A DNA stretch of 64,000 bases from Thalassia testudinum (taxonomy: Eukaryota > Streptophyta > Magnoliopsida > Alismatales > Hydrocharitaceae). The stretch is taken from contig JAZHRO010000003.1 in the NCBI GenBank assembly GCA_037157565.1, positions 39,011,001 to 39,075,000 of the forward strand, in the 5' to 3' direction. The position numbers were made by a program, and so were the translations under genes. A model generated the notes under the pieces. It was not told where the DNA came from. It was given only the letters and a program-made list of their open reading frames with translations, and ran no database searches. Shown one piece after another: positions 1 through 9,596 of this stretch. How positions within the stretch are numbered: the stretch's first letter is position 1; every line of letters begins with the position of its first letter.

Positions 1-953
1 CTACATTTCACCTCCATCATCCAGCACCTCACCCCCTTCGTCCAAGGTGCTGCCAAGCGCCATCGTCTCACCAAACAGCCAATTTGGGAGATTTCTTCTC
101 ACACCTCTCTTTTATTTTCGCATATTCTAATTGATGATTGAATGACATTGTGATATATTCATTTGTTCCCTTCAATTTGTGAAATTATCTTACTTGCTTC
201 TTTATTAAGAAAATTAAAGGAAAAAAAGTAACAAAACCCTAAAACATCAAATGGAAAAAAAATGAAGTGCAGATTTCAACAAAAGTAAACGTTGCCTCCC
301 TGCGTTCGATTGGGACTCCGTTGGAGTTTCGGTAAAAAATTGCATTTGATAACGTCTTTTGCAACAACAGCGATAGGTTTCTCCTAACCCCTACTTTCCT
401 TCGCCGAAACATGTATATTATTTATAATCATTGTGAATGCCCCCTTATAAAATAAATTATATGAAAATATAATTGCAGATTTAGAATCGACGTAGCCACC
501 TAGTGTTCGACTCAGGGCTCACCTTGAGCTTCAGTAAAGATTTATCTGATATTGAATTTTTTTGTGAATTGCACTATGATGACAGGTTTTTCCAAACTCA
601 ATACTTTTTGCTGCAAAATTCTGTTAACCAAACATTCTTTTCTGACTGAAGCATATCAAGATTTTCCAAAAGAACCAGAATTAGGTTTCCGTGTAATAGA
701 TACTGATGTCTAAGGTATAATAACTTTTACTTTCCAATGAAGTTAAAATCTTTTTGTTATTTTTGTAAAAATTTATTATTGTACTTTTTCTCATTTACCA
801 TGTAAAATTGTTAATATGTTTAATTATTTTTTATTATCATGTGCAAATTAGGCCACGAAAGAAGCATGCTGATAGGGGGTGACATCCACCTACACATGAT
901 GTTAGGGAGAAGTCATAGTCCCCTCCCAATGCTGACCCTTCAGCTGTGTCTAC
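1..953. other. Left flank of element A, probably inner part of a CACTA element
   Basis: AT-rich sequence with no usable reading frame. It is the left half of the site into which element A inserted: joining 958 to 25671 continues a proline/serine-rich coding-like stretch, so it probably belongs to the same CACTA element as 25671-28247. Two degenerate related segments of about 50 bases, at roughly 290-345 and 490-540, both contain a GTTCGA core followed by a TTCxGTAAA-like end. No CACTA left terminus is visible; it would lie before the window. Confidence 0.4.
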
Positions 954-958
954 CAACC
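954..958. repeat. Target-site duplication of element A, left copy (CAACC)
   Basis: CAACC lies directly before the TG of the left LTR and is repeated at 25666-25670 directly after the CA of the right LTR. The five-base length is the usual gypsy integrase footprint. Confidence 0.93.
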
Positions 959-1893
959 TGATGGAAACACCATCATGATCCCTAACTAGCTCATTTTGAC
1001 CTAGAAAAGAGAACAAAAGCTCCTACATAACCAACTGAAGGTTTTAACTCAATGAAGAACCATTCTAAGGGAAAAGTAAGAAATAAGGGGTAAAATTACA
1101 TTTTACCATTGCAGTGTAACAACAGGATTTCTCCTAGGCTAAACATAGGTCAAATGGTCTTAACAACAAAAAAAGTGGGTTGGTTCAAACAAAAAAAATT
1201 TCATGTGAATATTAGGAATTAAATGACTTCTTATAACCCTAAAACAGACCCACTTGATTTGACAACATTATGATCCATAAAAATTCACCTAAACCCTCTA
1301 AAAATCATGAAAAAATATCCTCTAGGGTTTAGAACCTTCAATTTGGCCCTTAGAACCAAATTTGACTTAAATTGGAGTCTCAATCAAATGTTTGCCCTAA
1401 ATTAGGTTTTTACGTAATTACCCAGTCAAAAGTGGTCAAGCCCAAAAGCCAACTTCACCATTGGATTACTTAGGTCGAAATTAGGTCTGTACCAAAATTT
1501 GAACCTAAGGGGAACGCATCTCGACTACTTTGTAAATAGGTCCAGCTCAATTACATTTCTACACCTAACTTTTGAAAACTTTCACAGAAATCCCCCTATC
1601 TTTGTCTTCGTTCTTTTCAATTTGGTCCCTCCACCATTATAGCGGAGGGAATCCTACTTCGATGAGGTTTCGAGGGAAGGATCTCTCTTATTTCTTAGAG
1701 AATCCAATTCAAAATTGAAAGGGAGATTCTTAAAGAAATCTCCTCCAATTTGAACACAATTCTAGGCTCGATTTGGTACCCAATCTCTCATGCGAATGCA
1801 AGAGAAATTCGGGTCAACTTCTAATTTCCATCTCCGATGAGGTTGCCATGCTTGGAAGCTTGGCTTCCAAGCACAAAACCTTCCACCAGGGCT

Positions 1894-1900
1894 TATAAAA
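1894..1900 (+). promoter_or_regulatory. TATA box of element A 5' LTR
   Basis: TATAAAA preceded by GGGCT; the same motif stands at the matching place in the 3' LTR (23932-23938), and a related TATAAAA is in solo LTR G. It probably marks the U3/R boundary about 30 bases downstream. Confidence 0.6.
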
Positions 1901-3019
1901 GCATGCCCAGATCACCCCTCATGCACCAGGCTTGAAATTGGCCTGAGAAACCCTCAATTTTGTCTCTTCCCCCTCTGATCATTGACTCAGCAAGCTCCAA
2001 CGACATCCCAAGCTTTCCCTCGTCACTCTGCGACAATACCAGTGGTAGGGTTCTCTTCCTCCTCTTCGTCCGTGTTACGTCGCACCAGCTGATGCCCCTG
2101 CAACCCCTTCATCGTCGCCGTCCTCCTCCATTGAGTGCTTCGTCTCCGGCGACGACAATACGAGCCGACAACCATCTCTACATCCCACTTCGTCTGTCTA
2201 TGCTCAGCTAAGTTCTCTCACCTTTGTAATCATTTTCCTCTCTTTATTTCTTCAAAATGCGCATCGACGCTCGCAACCACCATCACCTTCTTCATCTCCA
2301 GCCAGACCTCCAGCGAGGCATCCCCACCGCTCCACACCTCCTTCTGCCTCGCCAACCACCCCATAAGCATCGCCGCACCTCACTAATCCTAAACCCTCGC
2401 TCCACTCACCGTGCCACGACCCTAGAACACCCCCCGAACACACCCACTTTCATGCACGCAGGGTGCCCTAGGCAAGCACACACTGGCCACCCCACGCCAC
2501 GACAACCCCCGCACTGCCTTCGTCGTGTCTCGGCGAAGCTGTAGGTGCTTTCAAGCGAGGTCACAAGGCCATTTTCTTGTTGACAGGTGTTGAAGGTCTA
2601 TCACCATTAACGACCGGAGGAGCTTGCTTGCAAGCCTCCATCATCTCTCCTCGCTCCAGGCTACAAGTCCTAGGTTGTGCGGACTCCTCTCGCGCATAAC
2701 TCCAGACGAATGATTGGCTTTGAAGACCCAGTAGCTGCTACAATCAAGGAAGTTTCCTGCTACAGGTGCTCGCAAAGGAAGGTGGGACAACATAGTCCCA
2801 CCTCGGAAGTTGTCAAGCGGGCGCAGTGAAATAAATTGAAAAAGTGAAGTAGGCTCCTCGCCACCTGACCACGGGGTGAGGTCCCACTCACCCTCTCACC
2901 GCCTCATCTGTGACAAGATCCCTGTGGACCTAGCTTGACCCATGTACTCGACCTACACTCCTCGCCCACCACCACACGTTGGTGGGCCTGGTCCCAGGCA
3001 CACACTTGACCCGATTACC

Positions 3020-3340
3020 CGAGAAGCAGCTCTGAGAGAGCGAGCCTAAGAGAGAAAGAGGAAGAGAGATTGCGAAGGCGGGTAAGGGTAGGTTTTTCTC
3101 TCGCAGGCAAGGAGAGGAAGAAGAGGCCATGGAAGAAGAGGGCTAAAGCCAGCGAACGCTAAGGAAGGAGAAGGCAAGGACTGAAGGGGAAGAAGCTGAA
3201 GGGCTAAAGAAAGAGAAAGAGAAGGAGAAGGAGTTGAAGGTAGAAGAAAAAGGAGTTGCCAGAAGGAAAGAAAGAAGAAGAAGAAGAAGCCAAGAAGAAA
3301 GAGGAGCAGCCAGAGACAGATCAGAGAAGAGAAATAGAAG
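3020..3340 (+). repeat. Long purine-rich tract in the LTR
   Basis: About 300 bases that are almost only A and G (GAGAAAGAGGAAGAG-like and GAAGAAGAA runs). The same tract recurs at 25070-25370, at 40650-40850 in solo LTR G, and as its pyrimidine complement at 46270-46700 in element D. It lies in the transcribed part of the LTR. Confidence 0.75.
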
Positions 3341-3629
3341 CACTGTAGCAACCCTAAGTTTAAGACGTTCGATTCACAAAATCAGACGTCCTTTTTTTGT
3401 GCCTTCTTGATATTTTGTGGCTACATTTACATTTTACAACTCTGATTTTCATTGGAAATTATAGTCAAATTTCCTAAGTTGTGCTCTTGATTTTTAAACC
3501 CCAATCTGCTCCCTTTGTTCGACCTTGAACTTATAATTTCGAGTAATGAAATCTATTTGTTTTCGAGCAATTTCAACTATACTACGATGCATCAATTTTA
3601 AAACATTGATCTCCCCCATTAAACATTTT

Positions 3630-3646
3630 GGTGCCATTGCCTGGGA
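3630..3646 (+). other. Primer-binding site of element A (tRNA-Asp, decayed)
   Basis: TGGTGCCATTGCCTGGG follows the LTR end by three bases. It matches the plant tRNA-Asp 3'-end complement (TGGCGCCGTTGCCGGGG, intact in element B at 7918) except at three positions, two of which are C-to-T or G-to-A changes at CpG, the usual trace of methylated cytosine decay. Confidence 0.85.
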
Positions 3647-4737
3647 GCAATGGGAGATTTAGAAATCTTGATCACAATTTCTGATTTGGTACATACTTGA
3701 TATATCTCTTTTGTTGCGAGTGTTTCAGGGGAGAAGATTCAAAAGAAGACGGCCGCACAACAAACACACCCAAGGTAGGCAATCTCATATTAGCCCTCTC
3801 TCTTAATCTCCTCATTCTAAAAAGGAAAAATAAGATAAAAATCAATTAAGGCTACCTGCTTTCCATATTTAGCTAAGTCACCAAAGTTGCCTGAATTTGA
3901 TTTCAACAACAAATATTGATTTGTGCATCTATTTAAGGTAACTAGGGGTACCACCTTCTTGATTGAGCCCTAGATACTATATTTGTGGCGACTAAATTGG
4001 TCCAAAATTAGAGCCAATTTAAGGATTCTAATTTACGACTTTTAGAGACACATCTTTCTAAACAAGAATCAACTATTCCAAAAAGAGGTGTGCCTAAGCC
4101 TTGCTTGAAAAGACTTATTCAAGAGAAACATTAAAAATTCAAGCTCTTAATTTCACTTGAATCCTACAAGAAAGGACCTAAAACTTCTCAAAGGACAAAA
4201 AGGTGAAGTTGACCTCTTGTTGGGTCAACCAACCTTGAAATTAGGACACTTTTGCACTCAAAACATCTAAAGTTCAAGTGAAATCCTAAGCACCTTTGCT
4301 CTTAAATAAAAGTGGTAGACTTAGGAGGTCAAAGTCCCTATTCTGGTCTACCTGGAATCTCAGTGACAAGAGAGATCGGGTGTGGGAAACCCTGCAACTT
4401 GTGAGGATGCTCTATCATGTAAAGGTCTTTACGAGACTCTCCCTCGCTGGCTGCCCAGGTATTTCTCAGGTGGATGACTTTTTGACTAAGGGATATCATC
4501 CGCCTTGAACCTCTATTGTCATCCAAATTTTTGGGTGTCTTGATTGCGTCCAGCACATTCTACTCTCATCCAAACCTTCAGTGCATGTTCGGTAGGAGGT
4601 CATTAAGACTAGCCTTAAGACCTCCTTTAGTGATTCATTCCCGCCGAGGCCAAGCCTCGACGTCCGTGTTTGTGCAACAACGCCACCACATAGACATCTC
4701 CTCTGATTCATCAGAACCAAATTCTCCTTCCATCATC
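3647..4737 (+). other. Untranslated leader of element A
   Basis: No convincing reading frame; AT-rich, as expected for the long leader of Athila-type elements. Short frames near 4296-4720 run in several directions and match no family I recognise. It ends at the probable gag start ATG at 4738. Confidence 0.6.
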
Positions 4738-5631
4738 ATGGCACAACTAGTAGTAGAAGAGAACAATCCGGGAACCAACTCCAGCACCTGAATAATCTAT
4801 TTCAAAACATTGTAAACCCGCCACAGAGTCCTATGATGCGAGATCACTATAATCCCGTTGCGGTGGCGATCGAACCTCGAGTCCAAATCCTGGCTGGGGG
4901 TCCTAATTCTGAACTCAAGCCCAACATGATTCATGCTACTCCAAAGTTTCATGGGCTTAATTCTGAGGATACCTTCCAGCACTTCAAATAACTTAAACAT
5001 CTTGCCCAGACCTTCAGGTAAGATTTACAAAACTGGGATATTCTTCTTATGAAGATGTTTTCATTCTGTCTCATGGGCAAGGCATCCAATCAACATGTGG
5101 GTTGAACTACAATCCAAATTCTTGGAAGAGTTCTTCCCAGTTGGTCGGATGAATGCCTTACACCACCAGATCACACACTTCACCCAGCAATCTAGAGAAC
5201 CTCTTCATGAAGCATGGGACCGTTTCTTGGATCTCATGTGACAATGCCCCCATCACGGAGTTCCTAAATGGGAACAAGTCCAATCTTTTTACCAGGGACT
5301 CCGTGAAGATATCTGCTTATTCGACAATGCAACTGTAGAGAAAATATCATGCGTCAACATGAAGACACTGTGTGGGAGATTCTTGAGAATATGTGCGAGA
5401 ACTTCATCAATAATGACTCCTTGGGCTTATTCGACTGGATGAATGCCTGTGCATCAACGAATCTAAGGGGAGCACACGAGATGTAGGGCCTGTCCTCATC
5501 CGTCGACTTGGAACTGATGGGCAGTCGGTTGGACAAGTCTCTATCATCAAGAAGAAGGTGGATGAGCTGACTTGACATCTGCAGCGAGCCACCCCTGCAC
5601 AACCCATTTGCACAGCCACCTCTTAGGAGGG
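4738..5631 (+). pseudogene. gag: Element A gag, first part (capsid domain), broken
   Basis: The start ATG at 4738 (MAQLVVEENN) resembles Athila gag starts. A stop ends this frame at 4789, and one-base shifts are needed to follow the protein. Recognisable pieces of the Retrotrans_gag domain (PF03732) follow in order: PKFHGLNSEDTFQHFK, LEEFFPVGRMNALHHQITHF, SREPLHEAWDRFLDL and VQSFYQGL. Several in-frame stops interrupt them. The sequence ends near KKVDELT and a cysteine-containing segment that looks like the beginning of the nucleocapsid region, where element B is inserted. The second half resumes at 16861. The product would have packaged element RNA into virus-like particles in the cytoplasm; this copy cannot. 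Confidence 0.85.
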
Positions 5632-5865
5632 TGATAAACGCCAGTTTATCATCATTTTTATGCTTTAAAACTAACCTAGCTCTTAGGATTTTACTCCGCA
5701 AATGGGTTTTTGGGCTGCATTTAGGCATAAATTAGGATAGGCATGCATTGCATTTTTTATTGTCATTTTAATGAGTTTTTGTGAGTGTTAGGGATGTACA
5801 GATGCACAGATCCCTAAAACCCTAGCACTCAAGAAGGCAAATGGTGAAGGAGAAGCCCAGACTAG

Positions 5866-6560
5866 CTGGAACTCAGCCTAATCCAGCTCACCTCAGCTTG
5901 ATCCAGCTCACCTCAGCTTGATCTAGCTCACCATAGCTGGAACCTAGCTTACTTGAACTAGGGTTAGCTCATCCCAGCTCCATTCAGCTAATCTCAGCTG
6001 GATGGCAGCTCAAAAGAGTTCACCTTAGCTCACCCTAGCTCAAGTCAGCTCAGATCCAGCTCAACTTAGCTGAGTCTAGCTCATCTCAGCTCCCACTAGT
6101 TCACAGGGAGCTCTAGCTAGCTCAGCTGAGTTCAAAGGAGTTCACCCCAGCTCAGATCCAGCTACATCCAGCTCCACTCAACTCCAGCCAGTTGAAGAAG
6201 AATTCATCTCAGCTCAGGAAGCTCAAGTCCAGCTCCCGGGGACTCAGCTTAGCTCATCACAGTTGAGCTAAGCTACCTTAGCTGCCTCAACCAGCTTGAT
6301 TCTCCCCGGGAGCACCAGACCCAGCTCACCTTAGCTCAGTATGGTAGAAGCTAGCTTACCTTAGCTCGGCTTAGTAGCTAGCAAAGAACTAGCAAGCTAA
6401 GCCAGCTAGAATAGCTCCATGCCAGCCTCTTCAGCAGCAGCCAGCTCCAAATTTCAGCTCCAGACTTCTCCTCAGCTCCTCCCTCCAAACCCTAGCTCCA
6501 ACACCTTCTCCTCTACTCCTCCATTAGCTAAGCTAGCTTAGCTTAGCCTAGCTTAGCTTA
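5866..6560 (+). repeat. AGCT-rich block in the U3 of element B
   Basis: Dense array of CAGCT and AGCTCA words, dozens in about 700 bases, without a fixed period. It is copied at about 13289-13983 in the second LTR and at about 58490-59190 (minus strand) in element C. AGCT is self-complementary, so both strands read alike. Confidence 0.85.
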
Positions 6561-6704
6561 ACTATGCTCCAACTTCCTTGGCTTGTACCACCCCAAAAAC
6601 CCACCTACCAACTCCACCCAACTAGCTCCACCTAAGCTCCACATAAGCTAACCTACTTGGCACCAACCTAACCTACCCACCACCTCCAAAAGACACCTAA
6701 AAGT

Positions 6705-6927
6705 GGCGCCAAAAACTACCCATAACCACCCCTTAGTGGCGCCACTTTTCCCTCCAAAATCCCCCCTCATCTCCACCACACAATCCCCCTTGAATCCATC
6801 TCCACCATCCACCTAACTCCCCTTCTAGAAGACCCCATGTTGGCGCCAACATGGGGGTGTCTCTCCACCACCAAAAGACACCAACACCACCATAACCACC
6901 CCCTTTAACACCCCTTGGGTTGGCGCC
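6705..6927 (+). promoter_or_regulatory. Cluster of GGCGCC palindromes upstream of the TATA box
   Basis: GGCGCC occurs at 6705, 6738, 6842 and 6922, the last two within TTGGCGCCAA. The copy at 6842 is the centre of a perfect 24-base palindrome (6833-6856, half-site CCCCATGTTGGC). TTGGCGCCAA resembles the E2F cell-cycle factor site. All four are also present in the second LTR and in element C. Confidence 0.55.
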
Positions 6928-7017
6928 AACTCACCCTAGCCATAGGATCACCAACCACCCTCATCCTTCCATCCTAGCCCTCCATTTCAAGGGGCACCTT
7001 AACCCCCCATCCTATTC

Positions 7018-7025
7018 TATAAAAA
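7018..7025 (+). promoter_or_regulatory. TATA box of element B left LTR
   Basis: TATAAAAA about 90 bases after the last GGCGCC palindrome; repeated at 14441 in the second LTR and, on the minus strand, at 58024-58031 in element C. Confidence 0.6.
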
Positions 7026-7917
7026 GCCACCACCTACCACCATTTTGGAGCATCCTCCCTTAGTATATTTTTCTACCTAAACCACCTATACCTACGGCCA
7101 AGAAGAAGGAGTAGAGAAGGAGATTAAAAGGGCACATCACCAGCCCCTTTGGTGCCTTCTTCTTCCCACTCTCTTCAACTTGAGCCACGCCAAGGAGGAG
7201 GACTCTTCCACTTCAAGGAGGACGGCCAGGCAAAGGAGGACTTAGGGTGGACGTCCACCCTTGGAGAAAAACTTAGGGCACGCCCCCCTAAGGCTTGCCT
7301 TGGAGGACATCACCTTGGCGGAGTTCTGCAAGGAAGGAGTTCAAGGATTCTTTTCAAGCTTGGGAGCCACCAACCTTGGAGCAAGAAGCCCTCTTCTTCA
7401 CCATCTATTTAGAGGATTTGTGTTTTCTTTCTTTATTTCAATTATCTAGTAGTAGAAGCATTCCTCTACTAGGCATTTTTGTTAAACACTTTATCAATTA
7501 TCTAGTTGCCTTCTTCGCATATCTTGTTTGCATTTCTATTTGCTTATTTTCAGCATTCTTCACTTCCTCTCCCTAATTATTCTAGGCCTCCACTTGCTTA
7601 GAGTGAGCTTAGGGAGAGGCTCTACTTGCCACTTTAGAGTAGTTTACTTAATTGGAAGTGTAAACACTTTTCCCGCCATAATTTCGCATGTTGCCTTAGT
7701 TCAAAAACAAAAAAAAATTACATATTAAAAAATATTAAAAAGAAAGTTGAGATTGTATTCCAAGCAAGAGAATCATTATTGCAATTTTTGCCTCCTTGGA
7801 CGACCCTAGATACTCCCCTATCTAGGATATAAATTTTAAAAGCGAAAGCGGATTCGCGTGTTACAACGACGTTAAAAACCTGCTTTTACAAATCACGCGT
7901 ATTTCGCTGTCACTTTT

Positions 7918-7934
7918 TGGCGCCGTTGCCGGGG
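7918..7934 (+). other. Primer-binding site of element B (tRNA-Asp)
   Basis: TGGCGCCGTTGCCGGGG, five bases after the LTR end, is the exact complement of the 3' end of plant tRNA-Asp (CCCCGGCAACGGCGCCA). tRNA-Asp priming is typical of Athila-type elements. Confidence 0.92.
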
Positions 7935-9596
7935 AGGCACAGCTTTGCATTAACTCATTTTCTCTTGCTTGAAGTGGATCTCATCCCCTTCTCTTTCTTT
8001 CTTTTGTGTGTGCAGGAACTACAGCGGGAAAGCGGGAATCTAGAAGCAAGAGCTTAAAGATCCTTTTCTTCCCGCGAAAATTCAGGTTGGCTCCTCTTTC
8101 TAGTCACATAATTAATTAAAACTACCAAAAATATATTAAACTTGGCTTTCAGGACCCTAAACACTTAAATTAAGTGGAGTGGTGCATTTTAAAATCATTG
8201 TTTGCTTGTATGCTTCTTTAGCACCATTCCATTGCAAGTATTGGTGTTCTGTTTTTCAGGTCTAGATTTCTGTCCAGACTTGAAAAATCGATTCCTAACA
8301 CCACAGGCCTCCTAAAATCATAAAATTTCATAGAGTGATTCCCAATTAAGTTTGGAACATCTGTCCCAAATTTCAGATCAATTGGATTTGTATTTAATTT
8401 TTAAAAATTCGTGGATTACAGAGGGGTCACACCCTCTAATCTTCCTGTTTTGCTACTGTCCGCGAATTTTCAGAATTTTTATACTCATCCAATTTTTGTG
8501 AAATTTATCTTGTTGGAATCCCTGTGAAATTTTACATATCATATAAAATCATAAAAATTTTCTGAGGTCGGTGGTAATACTGAAAAGTCTATAATACCCA
8601 CGGGTATTATTTCTGGACTTTGACACCAGTACAATTAAAAATTCAAAACTATTATCAAACAAATTCCTAAAATCTTACAAAAATCTTTTCTGGAATCCTT
8701 GTTTGATTTTCTTCAAAGTAGTGGTGTTGTTTGACTTGTTTGGACCACTACTTAATTCTGAAAGCTAAAAATAATTCATTGGTAGTTAAATTTCTGTCTT
8801 AGGGATAATTGGCTTAGGGTTTCTTCTTTCTCTTTAGAGACTCAATTAAAAGGAAATATACAATCACACATACAACTGGTCTTTCCTTTGATTGTGAACT
8901 TTCAAACTTGTTTGAAAACTTAAAGAGAAAAACCCTAAAATTCATTTAATTAAATCACATCCTAAAAGACAAAAATATAATAAAAAATTGTGTGACAACT
9001 TGATTTTCATTGGAGCCACTCTCCAATTCCTACACACACACAAAAAAATCAAATAACAGGGCAACAACCCAATAAACACCCTCCACATTCCGTGTGCACT
9101 ATAGAATCCTAGACCTAATTAAAATTTGTAGCAACTTGACCCCTAAGGCTTTATCAACTTAGGCTTGCTATTTAGGTCTTAAGTTTTCTTTAGTTAGTAC
9201 CAATTCTGTCATCTATATCTGGTGTTCAGGCTGAGGGGCCGTGTCAAACGACCAGGCGCGGGTTTGTACAAGCACCTGGGGTTTTCCCTGGGAAACGTTT
9301 GGGCCCAAACCTCCCCTTAAGCAACTTGGCTAGATTTGTTGATAGAACGGGTATTCACTATTGACTACTTATTTCCTATATAGACCAAGTCTTAGGTTAT
9401 TATTAGGGAGTCACAATTAAGTTAGGTAGTTTTTGTTTGTTTGAATTGCACACTTTCTCTCATCTCCATCTCTTCTCCTCCCCTCCCGTTTCTTCCATTT
9501 TGCACGGGCGGCGGTCCAAAACTCCACACTTGGAGGGACCACTTGATTTTGCCTCCCCAAGAAAAGACTTTTCTGCATTCTTCCTCTTCTTTTAAA
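7935..9596 (+). other. Leader of element B
   Basis: About 1.7 kb without a credible gene, mostly AT-rich. A GC-richer patch near 9235-9310 contains complementary runs such as CCTGGGG and TCCCTGGG and may fold. Up to about 9425 it is duplicated at 15359-16860. A two-base CT deletion at about 9416 distinguishes this copy from the second copy and from element C. Confidence 0.7.

Larger units (their letters stand above)
959..3626 (+). repeat. Element A 5' LTR
   Basis: 2668 bases, starting TGATGGAAACACCATCA and ending TTAAACA. It matches 22997-25665 along its length. The start forms a hairpin (TGATGG pairing with CCATCA). A TATA box is at 1894, and the last third carries a purine-rich tract (about 3020-3340). 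Shadow reading frames in this tract are low-complexity and not coding. Confidence 0.93.
5632..7912 (+). repeat. Element B left LTR
   Basis: 2281 bases, starting TGATAAACGCCAGTTTATCA and ending CGCTGTCA. The U3 part holds an AGCT-rich block (about 5866-6560), four GGCGCC palindromes (6705-6927) and a TATA box at 7018. Downstream reading frames of 60-100 codons at 7149-7728 recur only because the LTR recurs, and I do not consider them genes. Confidence 0.95.

Noticed and set aside
7149..7728. Overlapping 60-100 codon frames, repeated at 14572-15256 and 57353-57899
   Set aside because: They lie in LTRs and recur because LTRs recur; no domain, and three frames overlap.
7918..7934. Match to a tRNA-Asp 3' end, possible tRNA gene
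   Set aside because: Only the 3' end complement is present next to an LTR; it is a primer-binding site.
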